A stretch of DNA of 34,013 bases from Elusimicrobia bacterium RIFOXYA12_FULL_51_18 (GTDB lineage Bacteria; Elusimicrobiota; Elusimicrobia; Elusimicrobiales; UBA9959): the NCBI GenBank assembly GCA_001800245.1, contig MGVA01000027.1, positions 1-34,013 of the forward strand, written 5' to 3'. The notes under the pieces are model-generated. The model saw nothing but the letters and a program-made list of their open reading frames with translations. It was not told the origin of the DNA and did no database searches. Positions within the stretch are counted from its first letter, which is position 1. Every line of letters begins with the position of its first letter. Made by a program: the position numbers and the translations under genes. Shown in pieces: positions 25,230 through 32,254 of the stretch.

Positions 25230-26876
25230 ATGAAAATAGCCATAGCCCAGATAAATCCCAAAGTTGGAGACATCTCCGCCAACGCGTTGAAGATAGAAAC
25301 CTTCGCCCGGAGAGCTGAAAGCGCCGGAGCCGAATTAACAGTCTTCCCGGAACTGGCGCTAACCGGCTACCCGCCGTCGGACCTGCTGGAGAAACAAGAT
25401 TTCATCCTTGAAAACCTCTCGGCGCTGCATCGCTTGACCGCCCTTAAGCTCAAGACCGCGCTCGCCGTGGGCTATGTGGACATAAATCCGGGCAGAAAAG
25501 GCAAGGAACTCCTTAATTCCATAGCCTTTATAAGCGGGGGAAAGGTCGCGGCCAAAAGGGCCAAATCACTGCTGCCCACCTATGATATTTTCGACGAGGC
25601 CAGATATTTCGAGCCGGCCGCAGCCAACCACCCCTTCAAGTTCGGGGGGGAAACCCTGGGACTAACCATCTGCGAGGATATATGGGCGGAAACCTCCCTC
25701 CTGCCGAAACGGTTTCTCTACACTAACAATCCGGTGAAAACTCTCCGCGCTGGAAACGCTTCCATAGTGATAAACATTTCGGCCTCTCCGTATTATAAAG
25801 GAAAAAACGCCAAACGTACGGCTATACTGGCCGGTCTCGCTAAAAAAATGCGGGTATTCATGATCTACGCCAATCAGGTAGGAGCCAACGACGAACTCAT
25901 CTTTGATGGGAACAGCTTCGCCCTGGATCCTTCCGGACGCCCTATCGGACGCGCAAAGCCTTTCGAGGAAGACCTGCTTCTGGTGGACACCTGCGCGGCT
26001 CCGCCGCGGCCGGCGGATCTCCGGCGCGAGGGCCCGGATGAAATACTTTCCGCGTTGACCCTGGGAATAAAGGATTATTTTCGGAAACTTGGCTTCAACC
26101 AAGCGGTATTGGGACTGAGCGGCGGCATAGATTCGGCCGTAGTAGCCGCCCTGGCCGCCAGAGCGCTGGGACCGGAGAACGTGACCGGCGTGCTGATGCC
26201 TTCCATCTATACCTCCGGCCGAAGCATAAAAGACGCCCAGGCTTTGGCCGCCAATCTACGAATAAAGACGGAAATCATACCCATAAAAAATATTTATGCG
26301 GAATTTTTGAAAGAACTTAAAGCGGCCGGACCGCGCAACGTTGTCAGCCTTACCATGCAGAACCTACAGGCCAGGATACGCGGAACTATCTTAATGGCGC
26401 TGGCCAACAGAAATAACTGGCTGGCCCTCACCACCGGGAATAAATCGGAGATAGCCCTGGGCTACTGCACGCTGTATGGAGACACCGCCGGGGCTATAGC
26501 CCCGATAGCCGATCTGCTTAAAACCGAAGTTTACCGGCTGGCTGACGTCATCAACCGGGACGTGAAAATAATTCCGCGCGCCATAATACAAAGACCGCCG
26601 ACCGCCGAACTCAAACCCGGCCAGAAAGACCAGGACGACCTGCCCCCTTACAAAACTCTTGACGCCGTCATCCGCCTGTACATGGAAGAAAACCTTACCA
26701 CGCGGGAAATAATCAGGAAAGGCTACAAGGCGGAACTGGTGCGCTCCATACTCCGGCGCATAGAGGCCAATGAGTATAAACGCAAGCAGCTGCCCATCGG
26801 CCTGAAAGTAACGGAAAAATCTTTTGGCTACGGCAGGAAAATGCCCATCGTAAAGGATCTGGACTATATCAAATAA
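25230..26876 (+). CDS. nadE: Glutamine-dependent NAD+ synthetase
   Basis: The 548-residue two-domain enzyme makes NAD+ from deamido-NAD+ and ATP using glutamine as ammonia donor. The N-terminal nitrilase-like glutaminase has its triad at E41 (FPELALTGYPPSD), K112 (KSLLPTY) and C148 (TICEDIW). The C-terminal synthetase has the ATP pyrophosphatase loop SGGIDS at 297-302 and LTTGNKSEIALGYCTLYGD. I chose the ATG giving MKIAIAQINPK; an in-frame TTG 21 bp earlier has no support. No Shine-Dalgarno is visible, and a TATACT -10-like box lies only about 20 bp upstream, so the message may be almost leaderless. It diverges from rpsB and is followed by a barrel protein gene after 49 bp. Confidence 0.96.
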   Translation: MKIAIAQINPKVGDISANALKIETFARRAESAGAELTVFPELALTGYPPSDLLEKQDFILENLSALHRLTALKLKTALAVGYVDINPGRKGKELLNSIAFISGGKVAAKRAKSLLPTYDIFDEARYFEPAAANHPFKFGGETLGLTICEDIWAETSLLPKRFLYTNNPVKTLRAGNASIVINISASPYYKGKNAKRTAILAGLAKKMRVFMIYANQVGANDELIFDGNSFALDPSGRPIGRAKPFEEDLLLVDTCAAPPRPADLRREGPDEILSALTLGIKDYFRKLGFNQAVLGLSGGIDSAVVAALAARALGPENVTGVLMPSIYTSGRSIKDAQALAANLRIKTEIIPIKNIYAEFLKELKAAGPRNVVSLTMQNLQARIRGTILMALANRNNWLALTTGNKSEIALGYCTLYGDTAGAIAPIADLLKTEVYRLADVINRDVKIIPRAIIQRPPTAELKPGQKDQDDLPPYKTLDAVIRLYMEENLTTREIIRKGYKAELVRSILRRIEANEYKRKQLPIGLKVTEKSFGYGRKMPIVKDLDYIK

Positions 26877-26925
26877 CCCGGACCTATTTTTGCTTTTTGT
26901 TTTTTGACCCCGCGCCTCCACGTCA

Positions 26926-28284
26926 ATGAAAAAGATCTTCGCCGCCCTGATGATACTCCTGCTGGCAACCCCGGATCTTTACTGCCAGCCGCACAAAAAG
27001 CGAAAACTGATCAAACCCGGCCCCAAAGCGAAAGAAGAAATAGTGAAGCCTGAACCCAGGACCAAAGAAGAGATCTTAAAGCCGCTGGAAACTCCCGCCG
27101 CCGATTATCAGGAAAACATCATAGCCCGGATGCTGAACAGGGTCACTATCAACACCGCCAACGGCCCGATAATACCTTTCCCCATAGTGGATTCCAGCAA
27201 AGACCTGGGACCCAGCTTCGGGATCATGCCGATCATCGCCATACGGAAAAAAGGGACCAAGGACATGAAAGCCGTAATAGTCCCATCGGCGGCTTACAAT
27301 GATAACCTGGGCACCACGCTCACCTACAGGCACTATATTTTCCCTGACGAAAAACGCTATTTCATCCTGCGCGCCTCACGTTCCCAGCGCGTAGAGCGGG
27401 AACTAATGGCCTACTATTACACGCCGCAATTCCTGGGTTCCGCCGTACGTATGAGCGTGGAACCCAAATATTGGGTCACCGGCAAACCCTCTTTCTACGG
27501 TTTCGGCATCCATTCCAGGCGGCCCGACAAAGCCAACTACGCTCTTACAACGACAGGGGAGGAGATAATAGCGGACCTTCCGCTCATTAAGAACGTTTTT
27601 TTAAATTTCGACCACACATATTATGCTAAAAAGATCAGCGACGGGCCCGTAGAAACCGCCCAGGTCAGCGTGCGTTTTCCCGCGCTTTTTGAGGGAGCCT
27701 CGGACCTGAAGAAATACCACACGAACCGCTTCTCGATAGTTTACGACGATACGGACCACCCGTTCCTGCCTAAGATCGGCACCTACGCCAGCGCTTCCAT
27801 TCTCTATTCCAATAAGAAACTCGGCTCGGATTATGAATACCGCACTTACGCTTTCCAATTGAAGAACTACTATAACTATAAGGAAGAGGGGCGCTTTGTG
27901 ACGGCGGTGCATTACCTGATGCAATTCCAGCGCGGAGAAACCCTGCCGTTCTACGCCATGCCGCAGTTAGGGGAAAGCACGGGCCTCAGGATGGCCGGAG
28001 ACGGCCGCTTTGTGGACAGGGCCAAGTTCGTTTTCACCATAGAAGAACGTATCACCCTTTCACGCTCGCCTTTTTTAAAATTTATCAGCGAGACCGAAAT
28101 AGCCCCTTTCCTGGACATGGGAACGGTTTTTTCAAAACCATCGGCATTCAGCGCGGGAAATCTGAAGTACGGCCCGGGCATATCGGCCAGGCTGGTTATC
28201 AGGCCTCAGTTGGTGGCCACTGTTGATTTCGCAACCGGCTCTGAAGGCGCAAACGCCATCATAAAGATAGGCTATCCGTTCTGA
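26926..28284 (+). CDS. Omp85/BamA-type outer-membrane barrel without POTRA domains
   Basis: The 452-residue protein has a signal peptide (MKKIFAALMILLLATPDLYC), then a Lys/Pro/Glu linker with repeated KEEI-KP units (about 25-60), then a barrel ending in IIKIGYPF with the terminal phenylalanine used for outer-membrane targeting. Omp85 landmarks appear as YDDTDHPFLPKIGTY (near 273) and a degenerate GLRMAGDGRF (near 353) where the VRGF/Y lid motif is expected, followed by the FTIEERI strand. This fits a BamA-related surface antigen domain protein, reduced to the barrel, rather than BamA itself. Lone barrels of this type have been linked to lipid or protein export, but the role here is unknown. 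It lies 49 bp after nadE and may be co-transcribed. Confidence 0.75.
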   Translation: MKKIFAALMILLLATPDLYCQPHKKRKLIKPGPKAKEEIVKPEPRTKEEILKPLETPAADYQENIIARMLNRVTINTANGPIIPFPIVDSSKDLGPSFGIMPIIAIRKKGTKDMKAVIVPSAAYNDNLGTTLTYRHYIFPDEKRYFILRASRSQRVERELMAYYYTPQFLGSAVRMSVEPKYWVTGKPSFYGFGIHSRRPDKANYALTTTGEEIIADLPLIKNVFLNFDHTYYAKKISDGPVETAQVSVRFPALFEGASDLKKYHTNRFSIVYDDTDHPFLPKIGTYASASILYSNKKLGSDYEYRTYAFQLKNYYNYKEEGRFVTAVHYLMQFQRGETLPFYAMPQLGESTGLRMAGDGRFVDRAKFVFTIEERITLSRSPFLKFISETEIAPFLDMGTVFSKPSAFSAGNLKYGPGISARLVIRPQLVATVDFATGSEGANAIIKIGYPF

Positions 28285-28344
28285 TCTGCCCCTAAAAACA
28301 AAAAGACACCTGCGGAAAATGTCGCGCTTTGAGGGATAGGCGAC

Positions 28345-28372
28345 TGTGATACTTTTACCGCTTCGGCATATT
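28345..28372 (+). promoter_or_regulatory. Predicted ECF-sigma promoter P1 before the sigma gene
   Basis: TGTGATACTTT followed at fixed distance by TTCGGCATAT matches P2 (29324-29351) at 22 of 28 positions. The strongest identity is in the -35-like TGTGATACTT and the -10-like GCATA. Two copies, one before the sigma gene and one before the downstream gene, suggest autoregulation. Its position makes the ATG at 28377 too close to the transcription start and favours ATG 28398. Confidence 0.65.
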
Positions 28373-28397
28373 ATGTATGCTGGGGATACAGGAATTT

Positions 28398-28895
28398 ATG
28401 GATTTTTCCGAGATATATGAAGAGCATTTTGACCGGATTTACGCGTATATTTGCTGCCGTATTGGTTTAGATGGTATTGCGGAAGATCTTGCGGCCCAGG
28501 TGTTTCAAAAAGCGTTAGCCAGATCCGGGCAGTATGATCCTGCGCGCGGCAATATCGCGCAATGGCTGTTTGGCATCGCCCGTAATGAAATAAATTACCA
28601 TCTGCGCTTATCGGCATTGCGCCATTTTGTACCGCTGGACCTTTTTTCGGAAGCTTTGGCGGCAAAAGAAAAACCGGTCATTGACGGCCTGTCGGAGCAG
28701 CAGGAGAAGACGGAACTTATGGCCGCGCTTGCGACGCTCAACGCAAGAGAACGGGATTTAATAACTCTTAAGTTTTATTCGGAAATGAATAATCGCGAGA
28801 TAGCAAAGCTGTCCGGTCTGAGTGAAAGCAATGTCGGAACCATCCTAAGCAGAACTATGGAAAAACTCCGGCAGATCTTTGCGGAGGTAGGCTAA
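28398..28895 (+). CDS. ECF-type RNA polymerase sigma factor
   Basis: A 165-residue sigma factor with region 2 (about 2-70, including RGNIAQWLFGIARNEI, which binds the -10 and core) and region 4 (about 106-163, a helix-turn-helix REIAKLSGLSESNVGTILSRTMEKL that reads the -35). No sigma region 3 or 1 is present, as in ECF factors. I take ATG 28398, preceded by CAGGAA, because the predicted promoter P1 ends at 28372; ATG 28377 (seven residues longer) is the alternative. The stop overlaps the next start (TAATG), indicating coupled translation with the putative anti-sigma factor. Targets probably include its own gene and the exported repeat proteins downstream. Confidence 0.9.
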   Translation: MDFSEIYEEHFDRIYAYICCRIGLDGIAEDLAAQVFQKALARSGQYDPARGNIAQWLFGIARNEINYHLRLSALRHFVPLDLFSEALAAKEKPVIDGLSEQQEKTELMAALATLNARERDLITLKFYSEMNNREIAKLSGLSESNVGTILSRTMEKLRQIFAEVG

Positions 28896-29323
28896 TGAAA
28901 CCGTACGACGAATCTGAAGAACCTGCAAAGCCAGCGGCCTCTACGGCGGGCAGCGATACCGGTAATACAGCCAGCGATGAACGGATCATTGCCCGCTTCC
29001 GGCAGATAGAGTTTGACCCGCAGGGCCGGATAAAAAACCGCATACGCCTGAATTTGGCGGGGCAGGACAACAAAACAGGCGTAAAACACCTGTTCGGTTA
29101 TAAAGCGGCGGCCGGAGTGTTGGTCTCTTGCCTTATTATATTTGCGCTGGTATACCGGCAGGATAGCCACGATTCACACCAACCGGATATCCGACCCGAC
29201 TACTATGCATATTATAATTTTCCTTCCACAGGAGATGAAGCCATGCTTCTGCTTAATGAGACGCCGCCCGACTGGCTGGATTATCATCGTTTCCCTGGTA
29301 TTCAGTTTACCGGCAAAATTTAA
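28895..29323 (+). CDS. Single-pass membrane protein, putative anti-sigma factor
   Basis: I do not recognise the family. The 142-residue protein has a soluble, charged N-terminal part (about 1-69, including DERIIARFRQIEFDPQGRIKNRIR), one membrane helix at about 70-87 (KAAAGVLVSCLIIFALVY), and a 55-residue aromatic, acidic tail outside. There is no zinc-binding HxxxCxxC anti-sigma motif. Its role is inferred from position: the start codon overlaps the sigma gene stop (TAATG), the standard layout for an ECF sigma and its membrane-bound inhibitor. The N-terminal part would hold the sigma factor in the cytoplasm and the tail would sense an envelope signal, with release by proteolysis. The window's RseP is a candidate protease. 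Confidence 0.65.
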   Translation: MKPYDESEEPAKPAASTAGSDTGNTASDERIIARFRQIEFDPQGRIKNRIRLNLAGQDNKTGVKHLFGYKAAAGVLVSCLIIFALVYRQDSHDSHQPDIRPDYYAYYNFPSTGDEAMLLLNETPPDWLDYHRFPGIQFTGKI

Positions 29324-29351
29324 TGTGATACTTTCTTCCCTTCCGCATAAT
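29324..29351 (+). promoter_or_regulatory. Predicted ECF-sigma promoter P2 before the first YWAWRI protein
   Basis: TGTGATACTTT and TTCCGCATAA repeat the P1 sequence (28345-28372) with six differences over 28 bases, mostly in the spacer. It begins one base after the anti-sigma gene ends and lies about 40 bp before the next ATG, leaving room for a short leader with a GGAG ribosome site. Confidence 0.65.
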
Positions 29352-29390
29352 TAGGGTGATGGGGAGACAAAAACAATAAAGGAGCTAATT

Positions 29391-30077
29391 ATGAAAAAGG
29401 AAATAATCATCGCGGCAGTGTTGTCGCTTATGAGCGCCACCGCCTTTGCCGCGGACAAATCCGCCGCAGATTCATCCGCAGTGAAGCGCTCGGAAAGCGC
29501 GGTATCGGCAAAATATTCCAAAAGAATTAATCCGGCACTCAAGGATGTATTACCCAAGATAGATGCGATACAGAGAGAAATGCTGGATCTGGACGTGATG
29601 TATTGGGCGTGGCGGATAGCTGATGGGGGGCGAACAACTGGTATAACTTACGAGCAATTGGAAGGTTATTCCAAGAATTGGATAATGACATCCGAAACAA
29701 AGGAACTGTTCCTTGCCAGATTAAAGGCGGTGCTGGACGGAAAAACGAGCCGGCCGCTGACGGCGCCGGAAAGAAAAAAACTTGACGAAAACAAGGCGCA
29801 AATAGTAAATCTTCTATCCCCGGCCAGGAGCGACTCGTCGCTCATCAATAGTCTCTCAGTAGATTATTGCGTAGAACTGGAGGCGCGTTACTGGGCGCAC
29901 AGGATTCAAACTGGTGAAAAAGAAATTCTGGAATCGATGAAGAAGTGGGACATGAGCGCTAATACCAAACGGATTACCGAGAAAGTAAATAAAAATCTGA
30001 CAAAAAAGCTTGAGCCGCTGACTAAAGAAGAACGTTATAAACTTGACGCATGTATTGAGAAATTGAGCAAGATGTAG
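29391..30077 (+). CDS. Exported tandem-repeat protein with YWAWRI motif (paralogue 1)
   Basis: I recognise no known family. The 228-residue protein has a signal peptide cleaved after about residue 20 (SATAFA-AD), so it should be periplasmic or secreted. After a short Ser/Ala linker come two related helical repeats of about 80-90 residues: repeat 1 (about 54-143) with YWAWRI at 71-76, W97, SETK and RPLTAPERKKLD; repeat 2 (about 151-228) with YWAHRI at 167-172, KKWDMSANTK and EPLTKEERYKLD. The next gene encodes a protein with the same two-repeat layout. A GGAGC ribosome site and promoter P2 lie upstream, so expression probably depends on the adjacent ECF sigma factor. The conserved Tyr-Trp-x-x-Arg face suggests a binding surface; ligand unknown. 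Confidence 0.75.
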   Translation: MKKEIIIAAVLSLMSATAFAADKSAADSSAVKRSESAVSAKYSKRINPALKDVLPKIDAIQREMLDLDVMYWAWRIADGGRTTGITYEQLEGYSKNWIMTSETKELFLARLKAVLDGKTSRPLTAPERKKLDENKAQIVNLLSPARSDSSLINSLSVDYCVELEARYWAHRIQTGEKEILESMKKWDMSANTKRITEKVNKNLTKKLEPLTKEERYKLDACIEKLSKM

Positions 30078-30115
30078 AAACGCGGAGTCGGCTGGAATCT
30101 CAAAAGGAGAAAATC

Positions 30116-30838
30116 ATGAGAAGAATTGTTTATAGCGTATGTGCCCTAATGTTCTTGGCGGGATTATCCATTCCAGGAAGGACTGGCGAGGATGTAGGCC
30201 CCTCCGGACAGAATATCCAAAAAGATGCGGGGATAAACCAGAGAGACATTCGTTCTGATCACAATGCACGACTTGAAAAAATAAATAAAATCGACCTGGA
30301 GATTTTTGACATAGAAGCCATGTACTGGGCCTGGCGGATAAAAGATAAAGACACCACCTACTACGATTTACTTGATAAATCAAAGCGGTGGATAATCCTG
30401 GCGGAGACAAAAAACAAACTGTTCGCCAAGATTCAGGAGAATCTTGATACCGGCACGGTTAGAGCCCTTACGGCTGCGGAACAGGATAAGCTTGATGATG
30501 CCAAGTCCAGGATACGAGCGATCCTATCAGACGGCGCCCCGGAGCATCCGGGACTGGCAGCCCAAAGGGCACAAATGGCGAAAGTGGACGAAATAGATAA
30601 AGAAATTTTAGACATACGCGCCCGGTACTGGGCCTTTCGCATAAAGAACGACGGAGACGTCACATATGACACACTCCTTGCATATTCAAAAAAATGGGTA
30701 GGCATTAAGGAAACTACGACCAAACTGATGGAAAAGATAAAAGGACTATTGGCGGGCGGTGATATAACCCCGCTTGATGAACTGGAACACAACCAACTTG
30801 ACGATGCCCACGCACGGATAAGGGCTATTCTGAGGTAA
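30116..30838 (+). CDS. Exported tandem-repeat protein with YWAWRI motif (paralogue 2)
   Basis: A 240-residue paralogue of the preceding gene product, also without a known family. A signal peptide covers about residues 1-23. Repeat 1 (about 53-137) has YWAWRI at 70-75, SKRWIILAETK and RALTAAEQDKLDDAKSRIRAIL; repeat 2 (about 154-240) has YWAFRI at 171-176, SKKWVGIKETT and PLDELEHNQLDDAHARIRAIL. The two repeats are more alike than those of paralogue 1, so the internal duplication is better preserved here. It follows after 38 bp with AAAAGGAGAAAATC before the ATG, in the same transcription unit. No cysteines remain in the mature protein. Role in envelope stress is inferred from the sigma factor context only. 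Confidence 0.75.
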   Translation: MRRIVYSVCALMFLAGLSIPGRTGEDVGPSGQNIQKDAGINQRDIRSDHNARLEKINKIDLEIFDIEAMYWAWRIKDKDTTYYDLLDKSKRWIILAETKNKLFAKIQENLDTGTVRALTAAEQDKLDDAKSRIRAILSDGAPEHPGLAAQRAQMAKVDEIDKEILDIRARYWAFRIKNDGDVTYDTLLAYSKKWVGIKETTTKLMEKIKGLLAGGDITPLDELEHNQLDDAHARIRAILR

Positions 30839-30895
30839 CCACGTTAAATCTGAAAATTCCACTGCGGCATAACCCATCTAAAGCCTGATAGTTTG

Positions 30896-30925
30896 AATCC
30901 TGTGGCCTTAGAAATAAACAGGATT
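30896..30925. repeat. 8-bp inverted repeat upstream of the DUF1646 promoter
   Basis: AATCCTGT (30896-30903) and ACAGGATT (30918-30925) flank a 14-base loop, 58 bp after the paralogue-2 stop and 24 bp before the -35 box at 30949. It has no U-tract, so an operator is as likely as a weak transcript end. Confidence 0.35.
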
Positions 30926-30948
30926 AGAACTGCCCCGCAAACTTTTGG

Positions 30949-30978
30949 TGGACAGCTATAGTCGTATACCGGTATAAT
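30949..30978 (+). promoter_or_regulatory. Sigma-70-type promoter for the DUF1646 operon
   Basis: TGGACA (30949-30954) and TATAAT (30973-30978), 18 bp apart, match consensus at 11 of 12 positions. The predicted start, near 30985, gives a leader of about 200 nt that begins directly with the structured RNA described below. Confidence 0.65.
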
Positions 30979-30986
30979 AATGTAAA

Positions 30987-31034
30987 GGGTCCGAAGCAGG
31001 TAGTTATCGCTTCGGAGGTTGGGATGGTCGGGCC
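30987..31034 (+). ncRNA. Candidate DUF1646-type (Na+-I) riboswitch aptamer
   Basis: The leader of the DUF1646 gene contains a hairpin CCGAAGC (30991-30997) with GCTTCGG (31009-31015) around AGGTAGTTATC. The flanking GGTCC (30988-30992) can pair with GGGCC (31030-31034) to close an outer stem over the purine-rich GGAGGTTGGGATGG. A structured RNA upstream of DUF1646 genes is known (the DUF1646 motif, later reported as a Na+-sensing riboswitch class). Identity here is inferred from context and folding by eye; I did not run a covariance search. Confidence 0.55.
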
Positions 31035-31075
31035 GCCATCTACGGTTATATCGCCGGACGGCGGCTATTTCTTTT
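31032..31075 (+). terminator. Leader terminator / expression platform for the riboswitch
   Basis: GCCGCC (31032-31037) pairs with GGCGGC (31060-31065), with an inner CGG/CCG extension, followed by the U-rich TATTTCTTTT. Its 5' arm shares bases 31032-31034 with the 3' side of the aptamer's outer stem, so the two folds exclude each other. That predicts read-through when the aptamer is formed, i.e. an ON switch. Confidence 0.5.
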
Positions 31076-31187
31076 ATTGCATACGGCTATTGGCCTTTTT
31101 TCCGTGCGTGGCTTCTAACACTAGCCATCATGGCCCCTGTGATTTTAATTTTAAAATACTGGTTCAAACTTGTTTGAGGCGGTAGTG

Positions 31188-32234
31188 ATGTCCTACTGGG
31201 TTATCCCAAGCTTGGCGCTGATAATGGCGCTGGTGTTGCTGTTGCCGTTTTCCATTAAGAGGGTGGAAGAAGAGTTGGAAATCTTTCTACTTGTAATGGG
31301 TTGCGCCGCGATGACCCTTTCGGGATTGTGGAACCGGCATATAGTGAAGGAGTCGTTTGTCGAGCCTATAAATATTTCCATCGCGGTACTTGTTGCCGGT
31401 TTTATGTTCCGGGCGGGGCGGAACAAGATCGAAAACGCAATCGAGCGGCTTGAAAAAAACATCGGTCTCAATCATTCCCTGTTTGCCCTAATAGTGTTTT
31501 TGGGCTTCTTGTCCAGCCTGATTACTGCGATAGTAGCGGCACTGATACTTTGTGAGGTTATATCTCATCTTCGCCTGGATCGTCCATCCCGAATACGCAC
31601 CGCTGTTTATGCCTGTTATGCGATAGGCATGGGCGCGGCGCTTACACCTTTAGGTGAGCCTCTTTCCACCATAGTCACAGCCAAACTGCAAGGGCCGCCG
31701 CACAATGCCGGGTTCTTCTGGCTGGCAAATCTGCTGTTCCTGTGGGTCACGCCCGCAATAGTCGCTGTAGCCGCGTTAGCAGCCTATTGGCGTCCTTTAG
31801 GCCGGGAAACCTCAACCAGCTCGGTTTCCGATAAGGTTCCCGATACAAATAAAGCAGTCTTTATGCGGGCGGGGAAAGTCTACATCTTCGTGGTTGCGTT
31901 AGTATACCTTGGCGAAGGGGTGAAACCTATCGCCAATAAGCTCTTATCCGCACTGGAAGGCTGGCAGTTTTATTGGTTGGGCCTCACATCGGCCGCCCTG
32001 GACAACGCTACGCTGGCCGCCGCAGGAATAGTGCCATCTATGGGAAGGGCGCAGATACTTTCATTCGTATTAAGCTTGTTGATTTCCGGCGGCATTCTTA
32101 TACCGGGTAATATCCCGAACATTATTAGCGCCGCAAAGTTAGGGGTAAAGAGCCGGGAATGGGCCAGGGCCGCCATTCCCGCAGGTGTTGCTCTCTTAGT
32201 CACCTACTTCCTGGCCTTGGCGGTTATTTACTGA
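31188..32234 (+). CDS. DUF1646 family ion transporter
   Basis: A 348-residue polytopic membrane protein of about ten helices, belonging to the DUF1646 group of the ion-transporter superfamily. Recognisable parts are SSLITAIVAALILCEV, GAALTPLGEPLSTIV and the C-terminal GNIPNIISAAKLGVKS, the paired re-entrant-type segments of such transporters. It is predicted to move cations, most likely Na+ given the riboswitch-like leader. I start at ATG 31188 with GAGGCGG upstream; a TTG at 31170 is in frame. The 349-bp region before it holds the promoter, the aptamer-like hairpin and the terminator, with no gene. The membrane-anchored trehalose phosphate synthase gene follows after 20 bp, so both are under the same leader. 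Confidence 0.85.
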   Translation: MSYWVIPSLALIMALVLLLPFSIKRVEEELEIFLLVMGCAAMTLSGLWNRHIVKESFVEPINISIAVLVAGFMFRAGRNKIENAIERLEKNIGLNHSLFALIVFLGFLSSLITAIVAALILCEVISHLRLDRPSRIRTAVYACYAIGMGAALTPLGEPLSTIVTAKLQGPPHNAGFFWLANLLFLWVTPAIVAVAALAAYWRPLGRETSTSSVSDKVPDTNKAVFMRAGKVYIFVVALVYLGEGVKPIANKLLSALEGWQFYWLGLTSAALDNATLAAAGIVPSMGRAQILSFVLSLLISGGILIPGNIPNIISAAKLGVKSREWARAAIPAGVALLVTYFLALAVIY

Positions 32235-32254
32235 GGCTCACAAAAGGGGACTCT

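Noticed and set aside
24945-25233. Short open frames on both strands between rpsB and nadE
   Set aside because: They overlap each other and the rpsB promoter, lack ribosome sites, and resemble nothing I know. A decayed gene remnant cannot be excluded.
31085-31101. Second terminator (GGC/GCC followed by six T) in the DUF1646 leader
   Set aside because: The stem is only three base pairs; the stronger stem at 31032-31065 explains termination better.
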